Origin: Streptomyces sp. WMMB 322
GTDB lineage: Bacteria; Actinomycetota; Actinomycetes; Streptomycetales; Streptomycetaceae
DNA length: 64,000 nt
Direction: 5' to 3'
Assembly: GCF_900090145.1 (NCBI RefSeq)
Contig: NZ_FMHI01000003.1
Span: 148,228 to 212,227, forward strand
Positions 27,627 through 35,674 of the stretch are shown here, piece after piece. The notes beneath the pieces are model-generated. The model had not been told where the DNA came from. It saw nothing but the letters and a program-made list of their open reading frames with translations, and made no database searches. Positions within the stretch are counted from its first letter, which is position 1. Every line of letters begins with the position of its first letter. Made by a program: the position numbers and the translations under genes.

Positions 27627-29258
27627 ATGCTCCCGCAGCGCAGGAAGGTGGAACCCGGCGCCAGGGCGGGCCGTGCCGCGAGGAGCGGCTTCAAGTACCT
27701 CGACGACCGGCTGCCGGCCGGCGAGGGCGGCTCGCTCGTGCGCAAGGCGTTCCCCGACCACTGGTCGTTCCTGCTGGGCGAACTCGCGCTCTACAGCCTG
27801 ATCCTGCTCCTGCTGACGGGCGTCTTCCTCACCTTCTTCTTCCACCCCGGTGAGATGGAGATCCGCTACACCGGCTCGTACGCGCCGCTGCGGGGGCAGT
27901 TGGTCTCCGAGGCGTACGACTCGACGCTGCGGCTCAGCTTCGACGTGCGCGGCGGTCTGCTGATCCGTCAGGTGCACCACTGGGCGGCGCTGGTGTTCGT
28001 CGCCGCCATCGGCGTCCACATGTTGCGGGTGTTCTTCACCGGTGCCTTCCGCAAGCCGCGTGAGATCAACTGGGTCGTCGGGGTCACCCTGTTCGTGCTG
28101 GCGGTGGCGGAGGGCTTCTGCGGCTACTCCCTCCCCGACGACCTGCTCTCCGGCACGGGGCTGCGGGTCGTGCAGAGCCTGCTGCTGTCGATCCCCGTCG
28201 TCGGCACGTACCTGAGCTTCTTCCTCTTCGGCGGCGAGTACCCGGGCACGGAGATCATCCCGCGGCTGTACACGGTGCACATCCTGCTGATCCCGGCCCT
28301 CATCGTCGCCCTGGTCGTGCTCCACCTGATCCTGGTCGTCTACCTCAAGCACACGCACTGGGGCGGGCCGGGCAGGACGGACAAGAACGTCGTGGGGCAG
28401 CCGATGTTCCCCCAGTTCGCCGCCAAGTCCACCGGCCTTCAGCTGATCGTCTTCGGCGTGATGTTCGTGCTGGGAGGCGTCGTCCAGATCAACCCGGTCT
28501 GGAACTACGGCCCTTACCGCACCGACCAGGTCAGCACCGGCTCCCAGCCCGACTGGTACGTGGGCTTCCTCGAAGGCTCGCTGCGTCTGATGCCGCCGTT
28601 CGAGACGACCGTGTGGGGTCACACCTTCATGTGGAACATCCTCGTCCCCACGGTGATCCTCCCCGCGCTGATCTTCCTGGGCATCTACCTCTATCCCTTC
28701 CTGGAGAGGTGGCTGACCGGGGACGACAGGGAACACCACGTGTGCGACCGGCCGCGGGAGCGCCCCGCCCGCACCGCGCTCGGCGTCGCCGGCATCACCT
28801 TCTACGCCGTACTGCTGCTGGCCGGGGGCAACGACGTGATCGCCGCGGTCTTCCCCCTCTCCCTGAACGGTCTGACCTGGACCTTCCGCACAGCACTCGT
28901 GGTGGCCCCGGTGATCGCCTTCATGGTCACCAGGCGGCTGTGCCTGGCGCTGCGCGCACACGACCTCGAACGCGTGCGGGAGGGCGTCGAGACGGGCGAG
29001 GTGCGGCAGACCGTCGAGGGCGGGATGCAGCCGGAGCACCGTCCGCTCCCCGCCGCCGAGCGCTACACGCTGCTGATGCGGGAGGTGCCCCGTCCCCTCG
29101 AGCGTGCACCGGGACGCGCGGACGGGCACGGGGCCGACGGACACGGGGCCGACGGGCACGGGGCCGACGGGCACGGGGCGGACGGGCGCGATGCCGGACG
29201 GGTCGAGCGGCTGCGCGTCGCGCTGAGCCGCTGGTACCTCGGGGACCGCGTCGAATGA
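27627..29258 (+). CDS. qcrB: Cytochrome b subunit of bc complex (QcrB-like) with repeated His-Gly-Ala-Asp tail
   Basis: 543 residues. The cytochrome b core has about eight to nine membrane spans, with heme ligands in the second span (RQVHHWAALVFVAAIGVHML) and the fourth (YTVHILLIPALIVALVVLHL). The QcrB-type PDW motif reads SQPDWYVGFLEG. The last 40 residues include four to five copies of a GHGAD unit absent from typical QcrB, encoded by a 15-base DNA repeat (29117-29190). The ATG at 27627 follows GAGAGGAGGA. QcrA and QcrC are missing around it, so it must either use subunits encoded elsewhere or form a reduced complex with the adjacent oxidase. Confidence 0.9.
   Translation: MLPQRRKVEPGARAGRAARSGFKYLDDRLPAGEGGSLVRKAFPDHWSFLLGELALYSLILLLLTGVFLTFFFHPGEMEIRYTGSYAPLRGQLVSEAYDSTLRLSFDVRGGLLIRQVHHWAALVFVAAIGVHMLRVFFTGAFRKPREINWVVGVTLFVLAVAEGFCGYSLPDDLLSGTGLRVVQSLLLSIPVVGTYLSFFLFGGEYPGTEIIPRLYTVHILLIPALIVALVVLHLILVVYLKHTHWGGPGRTDKNVVGQPMFPQFAAKSTGLQLIVFGVMFVLGGVVQINPVWNYGPYRTDQVSTGSQPDWYVGFLEGSLRLMPPFETTVWGHTFMWNILVPTVILPALIFLGIYLYPFLERWLTGDDREHHVCDRPRERPARTALGVAGITFYAVLLLAGGNDVIAAVFPLSLNGLTWTFRTALVVAPVIAFMVTRRLCLALRAHDLERVREGVETGEVRQTVEGGMQPEHRPLPAAERYTLLMREVPRPLERAPGRADGHGADGHGADGHGADGHGADGRDAGRVERLRVALSRWYLGDRVE
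29117..29190. repeat. 15-bp tandem repeat inside the qcrB 3' end
   Basis: About five near-identical 15-base units of the type GACGGGCACGGGGCC run in frame, giving repeated Asp-Gly-His-Gly-Ala. Copies differ by single bases (GGACACG against GGGCACG), consistent with an older expansion. Confidence 0.85.
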
Positions 29259-29328
29259 CGGACCGCCACGGGCACCGGCCCGGCGGGGCGGCCTGCGCGC
29301 CGGCCGTCCGCGGCGCGGCACGCAGCTC

Positions 29329-29946
29329 TCAGACCAGCCCTTCGCGGACCGCCGTCGAGTAGGGGCCGCGGCCGACGTCGTCGGGGCGCCCCAGCACGTG
29401 CAGCGTGAAGTCCGGGTCGCGGCAGTCTGTCAGCAGCGTCAGGCCGGGGACCGCGCTGAGGACGGGGGCGAGGGAGCGGCCGGTGCGGTGGTGTTCGGGC
29501 GCGGGGTGGTTCCAGTGCACGGTGACGAGGGTGCCGCCGGGTTCGAGGGCCTCGACGGTGCGGTTGAGCACGTCGCGCAGCGTCCGGTCGTCGAAGTAGT
29601 AGAGGAGCTCGGAGAGCACTATGAGCTCGAATCTTCCATCGGGCCACTCGTCGGGCACGGCCAGCCGCCGCACCTGCACGTGCGGCAGGTGCCGGGTCCG
29701 GGCGGCGGTGCGCTCGGCCGCCGCGGCCACACGGTCGGTGGCCAGGAGGCTGTCGCAGCGTTCGGCGAGTGCCGTGGTGAGGAGGCCGACCGAGCAGCCG
29801 GGCTCGAAGGCGCTGCGGTAGCGGCGCTGCGGCAGCGCGGCGAGCGTGTGGTCGTACTTCCGCTGCACGTACCACTGCCCGGAGAGGCTCCAGGGGTCGG
29901 CCGAGTCGCTGTAGAGCTGCTCGAAGTACGCGGCGGGAGTGTTCAT
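29329..29946 (-). CDS. SAM-dependent methyltransferase (NodS-like)
   Basis: 205 residues. A short N-terminus (YFEQLYSDSADPWSL) characteristic of the NodS-like group precedes a class I Rossmann fold: motif I reads FEPGCSVGLLT, followed by LLATDRV and VLSELLYYFDD. The substrate is unknown; NodS proteins N-methylate chitooligosaccharide precursors, but many relatives have other roles. The ATG at 29946 follows GAGGTGGT. It lies downstream of the Ku gene on the same strand after 132 bases, with no clear functional link. Confidence 0.85.
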   Translation of the reverse strand: MNTPAAYFEQLYSDSADPWSLSGQWYVQRKYDHTLAALPQRRYRSAFEPGCSVGLLTTALAERCDSLLATDRVAAAAERTAARTRHLPHVQVRRLAVPDEWPDGRFELIVLSELLYYFDDRTLRDVLNRTVEALEPGGTLVTVHWNHPAPEHHRTGRSLAPVLSAVPGLTLLTDCRDPDFTLHVLGRPDDVGRGPYSTAVREGLV

Positions 29947-30078
29947 CGCGGGACCACCTCGCGTGCTCGGCCGGAACTGTCCGTCCCCCCGGCAGACGCA
30001 CGGCGGGTTCTCCCCAGAGCTTCGCATCGCGTGATTAAAGGTGCATCTCGGACCGGTACGGGCAGTGGACCGTCCGGG

Positions 30079-31122
30079 TCAGGAGGCCGCCTTCCCGGTC
30101 CGCGTCCCGCCGAGGGCACGGATGAGCTCCTGCCGGTTCATCCGGGAGCGCCCCCGGAGGCCCCGGTCGGTGGCGCGCTCGTACAGGTCCCGCCTGCTCA
30201 GCTCGGACAGCCGCCGCGCGCCGCCGCTCCCGCCGCCGGCGGCGGACCGCCCCTTCCGCGGGGCCTTCCCCGCGTCCTTCCGCGCGCCGTGTCCCGAGCG
30301 TGTCCGCGCCCCCTTCCCCGGGCGCTCCCGCGGACCCTTCCGCGAACCGGCCCGGTCGACGCTGCGACGCAGGGCGTCCTCCAGGTCGACCACGTTGGTG
30401 GCCTCGGGCGGTTCCTCCCCGGCGGCGACCTCCTTGCCGTCGCGCTTGGCCTCGACGAGCCGGCGCACCCTCTTCTCGTAGGTGTCCTCGTAGTCCTCGG
30501 GACTCCAGTCGACCGACATCGCGTCGATGAGCTGCTTCGCGCTCTGCAGCTCCCGGCTTCCGGCCTGCTTCCGTGCGGGCAGCCGGGGAAGCTCACGCTC
30601 CGGGTCGCGCACCTCGTCCGCCCAGTGCAGGGTGTGCAGTTCGAGCACGTCGTCGCCGGCGCGCAGCGCGACGAGGTACTCCCTGGCGTGCATCACGAAG
30701 GTCGCGACGCCGGCCTTGCCGGATTCGGCGAGGGCGGTGCGCAGCAGCCGGTAGACGTTGGAGTACTCGTCGCTCCTCGGCGCCAGGTAGTACGTGCGGC
30801 TGAAGAAGGCCGGCTCCACCTCGTCCAGGTCGACGAATCCGCTGACCTCGATCACCTGCGACCTGCCCGGCGCGATCTCGTCGAGCTCCTCCGGCTCGAC
30901 GACGACGTACTCCCCGTCCCCGAGGTCGTAGCCCTTGACGATGTCGTCGTAGTCGACGCGCTTGCCCGTGCGTTCGTTCACGCGCCGGTTGCGCACCCGG
31001 TCGCCCGTGCCGCGCTCGAGCTGACGGAAGTGGACCGTGTGGTCCTCCACGGCGGCGAACAGCTGCACGGGAACGGTCACCAGACCGAAGGTGATCACTC
31101 CGCTCCAAATCGGGCGGGCCAT
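30079..31122 (-). CDS. ku: Ku DNA-end-binding protein with C-terminal SAP-like domain
   Basis: Homodimeric ring that binds DNA double-strand ends in bacterial non-homologous end joining, 347 residues. The Ku core starts MARPIWSGVITFGLVTVPV and extends to about 255. Next is a Lys/Arg/Gly-rich linker (GKGARTRSGHGARK), and the last 40 residues (LSELSRRDLYERATDRGLRG) resemble a SAP/HeH DNA-binding domain. The ATG at 31122 follows GGAGGG; the upstream extension in the frame is not conserved in type. No LigD is adjacent, although a small ATP-dependent ligase is at 60194. Family certainty is high. Confidence 0.95.
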   Translation of the reverse strand: MARPIWSGVITFGLVTVPVQLFAAVEDHTVHFRQLERGTGDRVRNRRVNERTGKRVDYDDIVKGYDLGDGEYVVVEPEELDEIAPGRSQVIEVSGFVDLDEVEPAFFSRTYYLAPRSDEYSNVYRLLRTALAESGKAGVATFVMHAREYLVALRAGDDVLELHTLHWADEVRDPERELPRLPARKQAGSRELQSAKQLIDAMSVDWSPEDYEDTYEKRVRRLVEAKRDGKEVAAGEEPPEATNVVDLEDALRRSVDRAGSRKGPRERPGKGARTRSGHGARKDAGKAPRKGRSAAGGGSGGARRLSELSRRDLYERATDRGLRGRSRMNRQELIRALGGTRTGKAAS

Positions 31123-31423
31123 GTCGCGGCCCTCCTTCCGTACGTACGCGACCCCGTCTTCCCGGTCACTCGCCGGGGCGGGTACCCCGTGGGCACGGTT
31201 CACGCCGTCGCGGCCCGAGCCGTCCTGCCTCGCACCGTGTGCCCGTGCCGCACCGCGTGCCCGTACCGCACCGCGTGCCCGTGCCGCACCGTGTGCCCGT
31301 GCCGCACCGTGTGCCCGTGCCGCGCCGTGTGCCCGTGCCGCGCCGCGCCACGATCCGCGCCCCGGCTCTGGTGCCCGGGGCCGCCTCCGTACGGTCTCCG
31401 CCCGGGTTCCCGCTGCCCCGCGC
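31123..31423. other. Intergenic region between Ku and glutamate decarboxylase genes
   Basis: These 301 bases hold the Ku promoter region and the 18-bp minisatellite at 31237-31344. I see no gene. Confidence 0.5.
31237..31344. repeat. 18-bp minisatellite, six copies
   Basis: Six consecutive 18-base units of consensus GTGTGCCCGTGCCGCACC with one to two changes each (GCGTG, GTACC and CGCGCC variants). It lies in non-coding DNA upstream of the Ku gene. Translation of any frame gives only low-complexity peptide. Confidence 0.92.
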
Positions 31424-32884
31424 TCAGTGGTGGAAGGCCGTCGCCTCCGAGACGGGGCGCCCCAGCGGGCCGCTCTGGTTCCGCAGTTCCGGCAGCAGCG
31501 ACGTCAGGTCGTCCAGGAACTGGTCGGAGAGGTCCGCGGTGAAGCCGTTGCGGCACACGATCCGCAGTACGGACAGGTCCTCCCGGTTCGGCGGGAAGTT
31601 GTAGGCGGGCACCAGCCAGCCCCGCTCGCGCAGCCGCCGCGAGACGTCGAAGACGTCGAAGTTCGTCACGCCGGGCGCCGTGGTGAAGGCGAAGACCGGA
31701 AGCTCGCCGCCGTCGGTCAGCAGCCGGAAGTCTCCCGTCTCCCCGATGCGGGCGGCCAGCGACCGTGCCACGTCACGGGCCGTCTGCTGTACGGCGGTGA
31801 AGCCCCCGTGTCCCAGCCGCAGGAACGTGTAGTACTGCGCGGCGACCTGAGCGCCGGGCCGGGAGAAGTTGAGCGCGAAGGTGGGCATGTCGCCGCCGAG
31901 GTAGTTCACGCGGAAGACCAGGTCCTCCGGCAGCGCTTCCTGCGAGCGCCACAGGGCCCAGCCGACACCGGGGTAGACCAGCCCGTACTTGTGCCCCGAG
32001 GTGTTGACAGAGGCGACCCGCGGCAGCCGGAAGTCCCACAGCAGCTCCGGGTCGAGGAAGGGCGCGATCATCGCGCCGGACGCTCCGTCCACGTGCACCG
32101 GTACGTCGGTGCCCGTGCGCTCCTGGAGTTCGTCGAGCGCCCGGCACAGCTCCGCGACCGGCTCGTACGACCCGTCGAAGGTGGAACCGAGGACGGCCAC
32201 GACGCCGATGGTGTTCTCGTCGCACAGCTGCGCCGCGGCCTGCGGGTCGAGGTGGAACCGCTCGCCCTCCATGGGGACCTGACGGGCCTCCACTTCCCAG
32301 AAGTTGCAGAACTTCTCCCAGCACACCTGCACGTTGGAGCCCATCACCAGATTCGGCCTGGCCGCGCCGGGATAGCGGTCGCCCACGCGCCGGGTCCAGC
32401 GGCGCTTGAGCGCCAGGCCGGTGAGCATGCACGCCTCGCTGGAGCCGGTCGTGGAGCATCCGACGGCCGCGGCCGGGTCGGGGGCGTTCCACAGGTCGGC
32501 GAGGATCGCCACGCAGCGCCGCTCCAGCTCGGCCGTGCGCGGGTACTCGTCCTTGTCGACCATGTTCTTGTCGCGGCACAGGGCCATCAGCGCGCCTGCC
32601 TGCGGCTCCATCCACGTCGTCACGAAAGTCGCCAGATTCAGACGGGAGTTGCCGTCCAGCATCAGCTCGTCGTGCACGAGCTGACGGGCCGCCTCGGGTG
32701 CCATGGGTCCGTCGGGCAGCCGGTGGCGGGGCGGTTCCGTCGCCATTCCGCTGACGGGGTCGGCCTCGCCGTAGAAGGGGTTGACGGAGACCGCGCGGGG
32801 TTCCGCGGGCGACCGTCCCCCGCCGCCGGTGCCGCGACCGGAGTCGGCTGGGCGGTTGCCGTTACGGCCCTTGTGCAGCGACAT
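31424..32884 (-). CDS. gadB: Glutamate decarboxylase
   Basis: PLP-dependent group II decarboxylase forming GABA and CO2 from glutamate, 486 residues. VGCSTTGSSEACMLTGLALK contains the PLP phosphate contacts, HVDGASGAMIAPF is the cofactor-ring region, and NTSGHKYG carries the Schiff-base lysine (K299). The C-terminus ends in TAFHH, with histidines as in acid-regulated Gad enzymes that close the active site at neutral pH. The ATG at 32884 follows GGGAGG. No GadC-type antiporter is adjacent. The first 45 residues are Gly/Arg-rich and differ from enteric GadB. Confidence 0.94.
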   Translation of the reverse strand: MSLHKGRNGNRPADSGRGTGGGGRSPAEPRAVSVNPFYGEADPVSGMATEPPRHRLPDGPMAPEAARQLVHDELMLDGNSRLNLATFVTTWMEPQAGALMALCRDKNMVDKDEYPRTAELERRCVAILADLWNAPDPAAAVGCSTTGSSEACMLTGLALKRRWTRRVGDRYPGAARPNLVMGSNVQVCWEKFCNFWEVEARQVPMEGERFHLDPQAAAQLCDENTIGVVAVLGSTFDGSYEPVAELCRALDELQERTGTDVPVHVDGASGAMIAPFLDPELLWDFRLPRVASVNTSGHKYGLVYPGVGWALWRSQEALPEDLVFRVNYLGGDMPTFALNFSRPGAQVAAQYYTFLRLGHGGFTAVQQTARDVARSLAARIGETGDFRLLTDGGELPVFAFTTAPGVTNFDVFDVSRRLRERGWLVPAYNFPPNREDLSVLRIVCRNGFTADLSDQFLDDLTSLLPELRNQSGPLGRPVSEATAFHH

Positions 32885-33009
32885 CTCTCAGCGCCTCCCG
32901 GGCGGCCGTCGCGGATGGCCTCTGCCGCGAACCTACGGGCACCGGGCGCCCGGGGCGCGCCGGGCTGGGCCGGCCGGGGCTGCGGGTGCGTGTACGGACT
33001 CGGCCCCGC

Positions 33010-33852
33010 TCAGGGCTTGAGCGCCAGCCCCGCCCAGAGCCCGACCTCCGCGTCCGCGACGTCCTGCTCGCCGCCGATGCACGCGCCCGGGTGCCGGTAC
33101 GGGCGCCAGCGGTGCGGCACCACGATGCCGGGCTCGACGAGTTCGAGACCGTCGAAGAAGCGGGCGAACTCCTCCCGGCTGCGCGTCCGCGCCCGCGCCA
33201 CGCGGTCCGTGTAGACCTGCCCGGCCGCGCCTGCCTCGGGTGCGAGGTCGCTGGTGCCGTGGGTGAGCACGAGAGCGGAACCGGCGGGCAGAGCGGCGGC
33301 GAAGCGCCGCACGGCGCCGTAGGCGACCCGGTCGTCGGGCACGAAGTGCAGCAGCGCCAGCACGCTCAGCGCGACCGGACGCGTCAGGTCCAGGACCCGT
33401 CCCAGCTCCGGCGACCCGAGGACGGAGTCGGGATCGGTGAGATCGCCCTCCAGACAGGCGGTGCGCCCCTCCGGCGAACTGCTCATCAGTGCGCGGGCGT
33501 GTGCCAGCACGAGCGGGTCGTTGTCGACGTACACGACGCGGGCACACGGATCGTCCTCCTGGACGATCTGATGGAGGTTCGGCTCGGCCGGTATGCCCGC
33601 CCCGATGTCGAGGAACTGTGCGAACCCCAGCTCCTCCGAGAGCACGCGGGCCACGCGGTGCATGAACGCCCTGTTGGTGCGGGCGGCGGTGCGCACGCCG
33701 GGCCAGGCCGCGAGCACCTGGTCGCCGGCCTCGCGGTCCGCCTCGTAGTTGGTCTTGCCGCCCAGGTAGTAGTCGTAGACGCGGGCCATGTGCGGCCGGT
33801 CCATCATCAGGTCCCCGGGAACCCCGGAACCGGGCGTGCTCTCGTCCCCCAT
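33010..33852 (-). CDS. SAM-dependent methyltransferase, DUF574 (Methyltransf_19) family
   Basis: 280 residues. The family hallmark RVYDYYLGGKTNYEADR appears near residue 24, then NRAFMHRVARVL and motif I QFLDIGAGIPAEPNLH. The C-terminus has FDGLELVEPGIV. These proteins are abundant in Streptomyces; some are next to regulators or secondary metabolism genes, and their substrates are mostly unknown. The ATG at 33852 follows GGGAGG 8 bases away; the frame continues to 33924 without a better start. Divergent from the oxidoreductase operon at 34129. Confidence 0.92.
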   Translation of the reverse strand: MGDESTPGSGVPGDLMMDRPHMARVYDYYLGGKTNYEADREAGDQVLAAWPGVRTAARTNRAFMHRVARVLSEELGFAQFLDIGAGIPAEPNLHQIVQEDDPCARVVYVDNDPLVLAHARALMSSSPEGRTACLEGDLTDPDSVLGSPELGRVLDLTRPVALSVLALLHFVPDDRVAYGAVRRFAAALPAGSALVLTHGTSDLAPEAGAAGQVYTDRVARARTRSREEFARFFDGLELVEPGIVVPHRWRPYRHPGACIGGEQDVADAEVGLWAGLALKP

Positions 33853-34128
33853 GCACGGGCCTCCCGTCGGCGCCAGCGGGATCTCCCGCGTCCGGGGGTT
33901 CTCCCCACCACGCCTCTGCGTCACACCCGGTCACGCACCGCAGCCGGCAACGGACGGCCGGCCGGGCCGTTCGGCTTTCCGTTCCCGGCGTCACCCGCTT
34001 CCTCCGACGCCACCGGGGCAGTCCGCGCCGGGGTACCCCACAGGCCACAACGCAGCCCCATTCGATCGGCATTGACCTAATATGTGCCCTTCGCGCCGAA
34101 ATTGATCAGAGCCCTCCCGGAGGTGCAC

Positions 34129-34653
34129 ATGTCCGTACGCGGCCCCTCGATCACCGAGCGCGGTCCCGGTCTCGGAGAACGCGGCCCCGGACCGGTGCAT
34201 GTGACGCTGTCCGTCAACGGGGCCGAGCGTCCGATGGAGATCGAACCGCGGGTCAGCCTGCTCGACGCACTGCGCGAGCACCTCGGCCTGACCGGCTCCA
34301 AGAAGGGCTGCGACCAGGGCGCCTGCGGCGCCTGCACGGTCTGGGTGGACGGGCGCCGCGTGCTGGCGTGCCTCACCCTCGCGCTCACCTGCGAAGGACG
34401 CGAGGTCACCACCATCGAGGGACTGGCCGGACCGGACGGCCGACTGCACCCCATGCAGCGGGCGTTCATCGCCGAGGACGCCTTCCAGTGCGGCTACTGC
34501 ACCCCCGGCCAGATCATGTCCGCCGTGGCACTGACGGCCGAGGGCCACACAGGAGACGACGAGATCGGGGAATGGATGAGCGGCAACCTCTGCCGCTGCG
34601 CCGCCTACCCCCACATCCGGGCCGCGGTCCGCGCCGTCCGCGACGGCAACTGA
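34129..34653 (+). CDS. [2Fe-2S] subunit of molybdenum hydroxylase (PaoA/YagT/CoxS type)
   Basis: Electron-transfer subunit, 174 residues. The plant-type [2Fe-2S] cluster motif is GCDQGACGACTVWVDG followed by LAC; the second cluster is formed by CGYCTPGQ and LCRCAAYPHI. The first 35 residues are Arg/Gly-rich but lack a twin-arginine signal, unlike periplasmic PaoA, so the complex should be cytoplasmic. The ATG at 34129 follows GGAGGT. First gene of a three-gene operon with the FAD and molybdopterin subunits. Confidence 0.93.
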   Translation: MSVRGPSITERGPGLGERGPGPVHVTLSVNGAERPMEIEPRVSLLDALREHLGLTGSKKGCDQGACGACTVWVDGRRVLACLTLALTCEGREVTTIEGLAGPDGRLHPMQRAFIAEDAFQCGYCTPGQIMSAVALTAEGHTGDDEIGEWMSGNLCRCAAYPHIRAAVRAVRDGN

Positions 34654-34678
34654 GCACCACAGAAACGGAGTACGTCCC

Positions 34679-35674
34679 GTGCGGCTCATCACCTACTCCC
34701 GCGCCGCCGACGCCGCCGCCGCGATCGCGGCCGTCAGCGCCGACCCCACCAGCGACTTCCTCGCCGGCGGCACCACCGAGGTCGACCTCCTCCGGCAGAA
34801 CGTGCTCACACCCCGCCGGCTCGTCGACATCAACGGCCTGCCGCTCACCGGCATCGACGAGGCGCCGGACGGCGGGCTGCGCATCGGCGCCCTCGCCCGC
34901 ATGAGCGAGGTGGCGGCCTCCCCGCTCGTACGGGAGCGGTACCCCGTCGTCGCCCAGGCGCTGGAGGCGGGAGCGTCGCCGCAGCTGCGCAACATGGCCT
35001 CCATGGGCGGCAACCTCCTCCAGCGGGTGCGCTGCCCCTATTACCGCGACGCCGTCTCGCCCTGCAACAGGCGCGAGCCCGGCTCCGGATGCTCCGCGGT
35101 CGAGGGCTTCAGCCGCGGCCACGCGGTGCTCGGCACGAGCGAACAGTGCATCGCCGCCCACCCCTCCGACGTGGCCGTGGCGCTCGCCGCCCTGGACGCA
35201 CGCGTGCACACGCTGGGCAGACGCGGCGAACTGGCATACGGCATCGACGACTTCTTCCTGACGCCGGGACACACCCCGCACCGCGAGCACCCGCTGGAGC
35301 ACGGCGAGCTGATCACCGCGATCGAGTTGCCGTCCGCGCCGATCGGCCGGCGCTCGGTGTATCTGAAGGTCCGCGACCGGGCGAGCTACGAGTTCGCGCT
35401 GGTCTCCGCCGCCTGCGCACTGTCCCTTGTGGACGGCACGATCGCCGACGTCCGCCTCGCGCTGGGCGGCGTGGCGACCAAGCCGTGGCGTGCCCACCGC
35501 GCCGAAGGCGTGCTGCTCGGGGCGCCCGCCCACAGGGACAGCTTCGCCGAGGCGGCACGCATGGAGCTGTCCGACGCCCGCACCACCGCCGACAACGCCT
35601 TCAAGACCGAACTCGCGCAGCGCGTGATCGTACGCGCCCTGGAAACGCTCACGGTGAACGGGAGGACCTCATGA
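34679..35674 (+). CDS. FAD-binding subunit of molybdenum hydroxylase (PaoB/YagS type)
   Basis: 331 residues, with FAD contacts in FLAGGTTEVDLL and SMGGNLLQRVRC. A group of cysteines (RCPYY, PCNR, SGCSA, EQCIA) matches the extra [4Fe-4S] cluster known in PaoB/YagS but absent from ordinary CoxM, which is why I favour this subclass. The GTG at 34679 follows CGGAG; the gap to the previous stop is 25 bases. It overlaps the next gene as ATGA. Shuttles electrons between the molybdenum subunit and the acceptor. Confidence 0.93.
   Translation: MRLITYSRAADAAAAIAAVSADPTSDFLAGGTTEVDLLRQNVLTPRRLVDINGLPLTGIDEAPDGGLRIGALARMSEVAASPLVRERYPVVAQALEAGASPQLRNMASMGGNLLQRVRCPYYRDAVSPCNRREPGSGCSAVEGFSRGHAVLGTSEQCIAAHPSDVAVALAALDARVHTLGRRGELAYGIDDFFLTPGHTPHREHPLEHGELITAIELPSAPIGRRSVYLKVRDRASYEFALVSAACALSLVDGTIADVRLALGGVATKPWRAHRAEGVLLGAPAHRDSFAEAARMELSDARTTADNAFKTELAQRVIVRALETLTVNGRTS

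Noticed and set aside
31166..31351. Minus-strand peptide with Gly-Thr-Gly-Thr-Arg repeats
   Set aside because: It is simply the translation of the 18-bp minisatellite and has no start signals.
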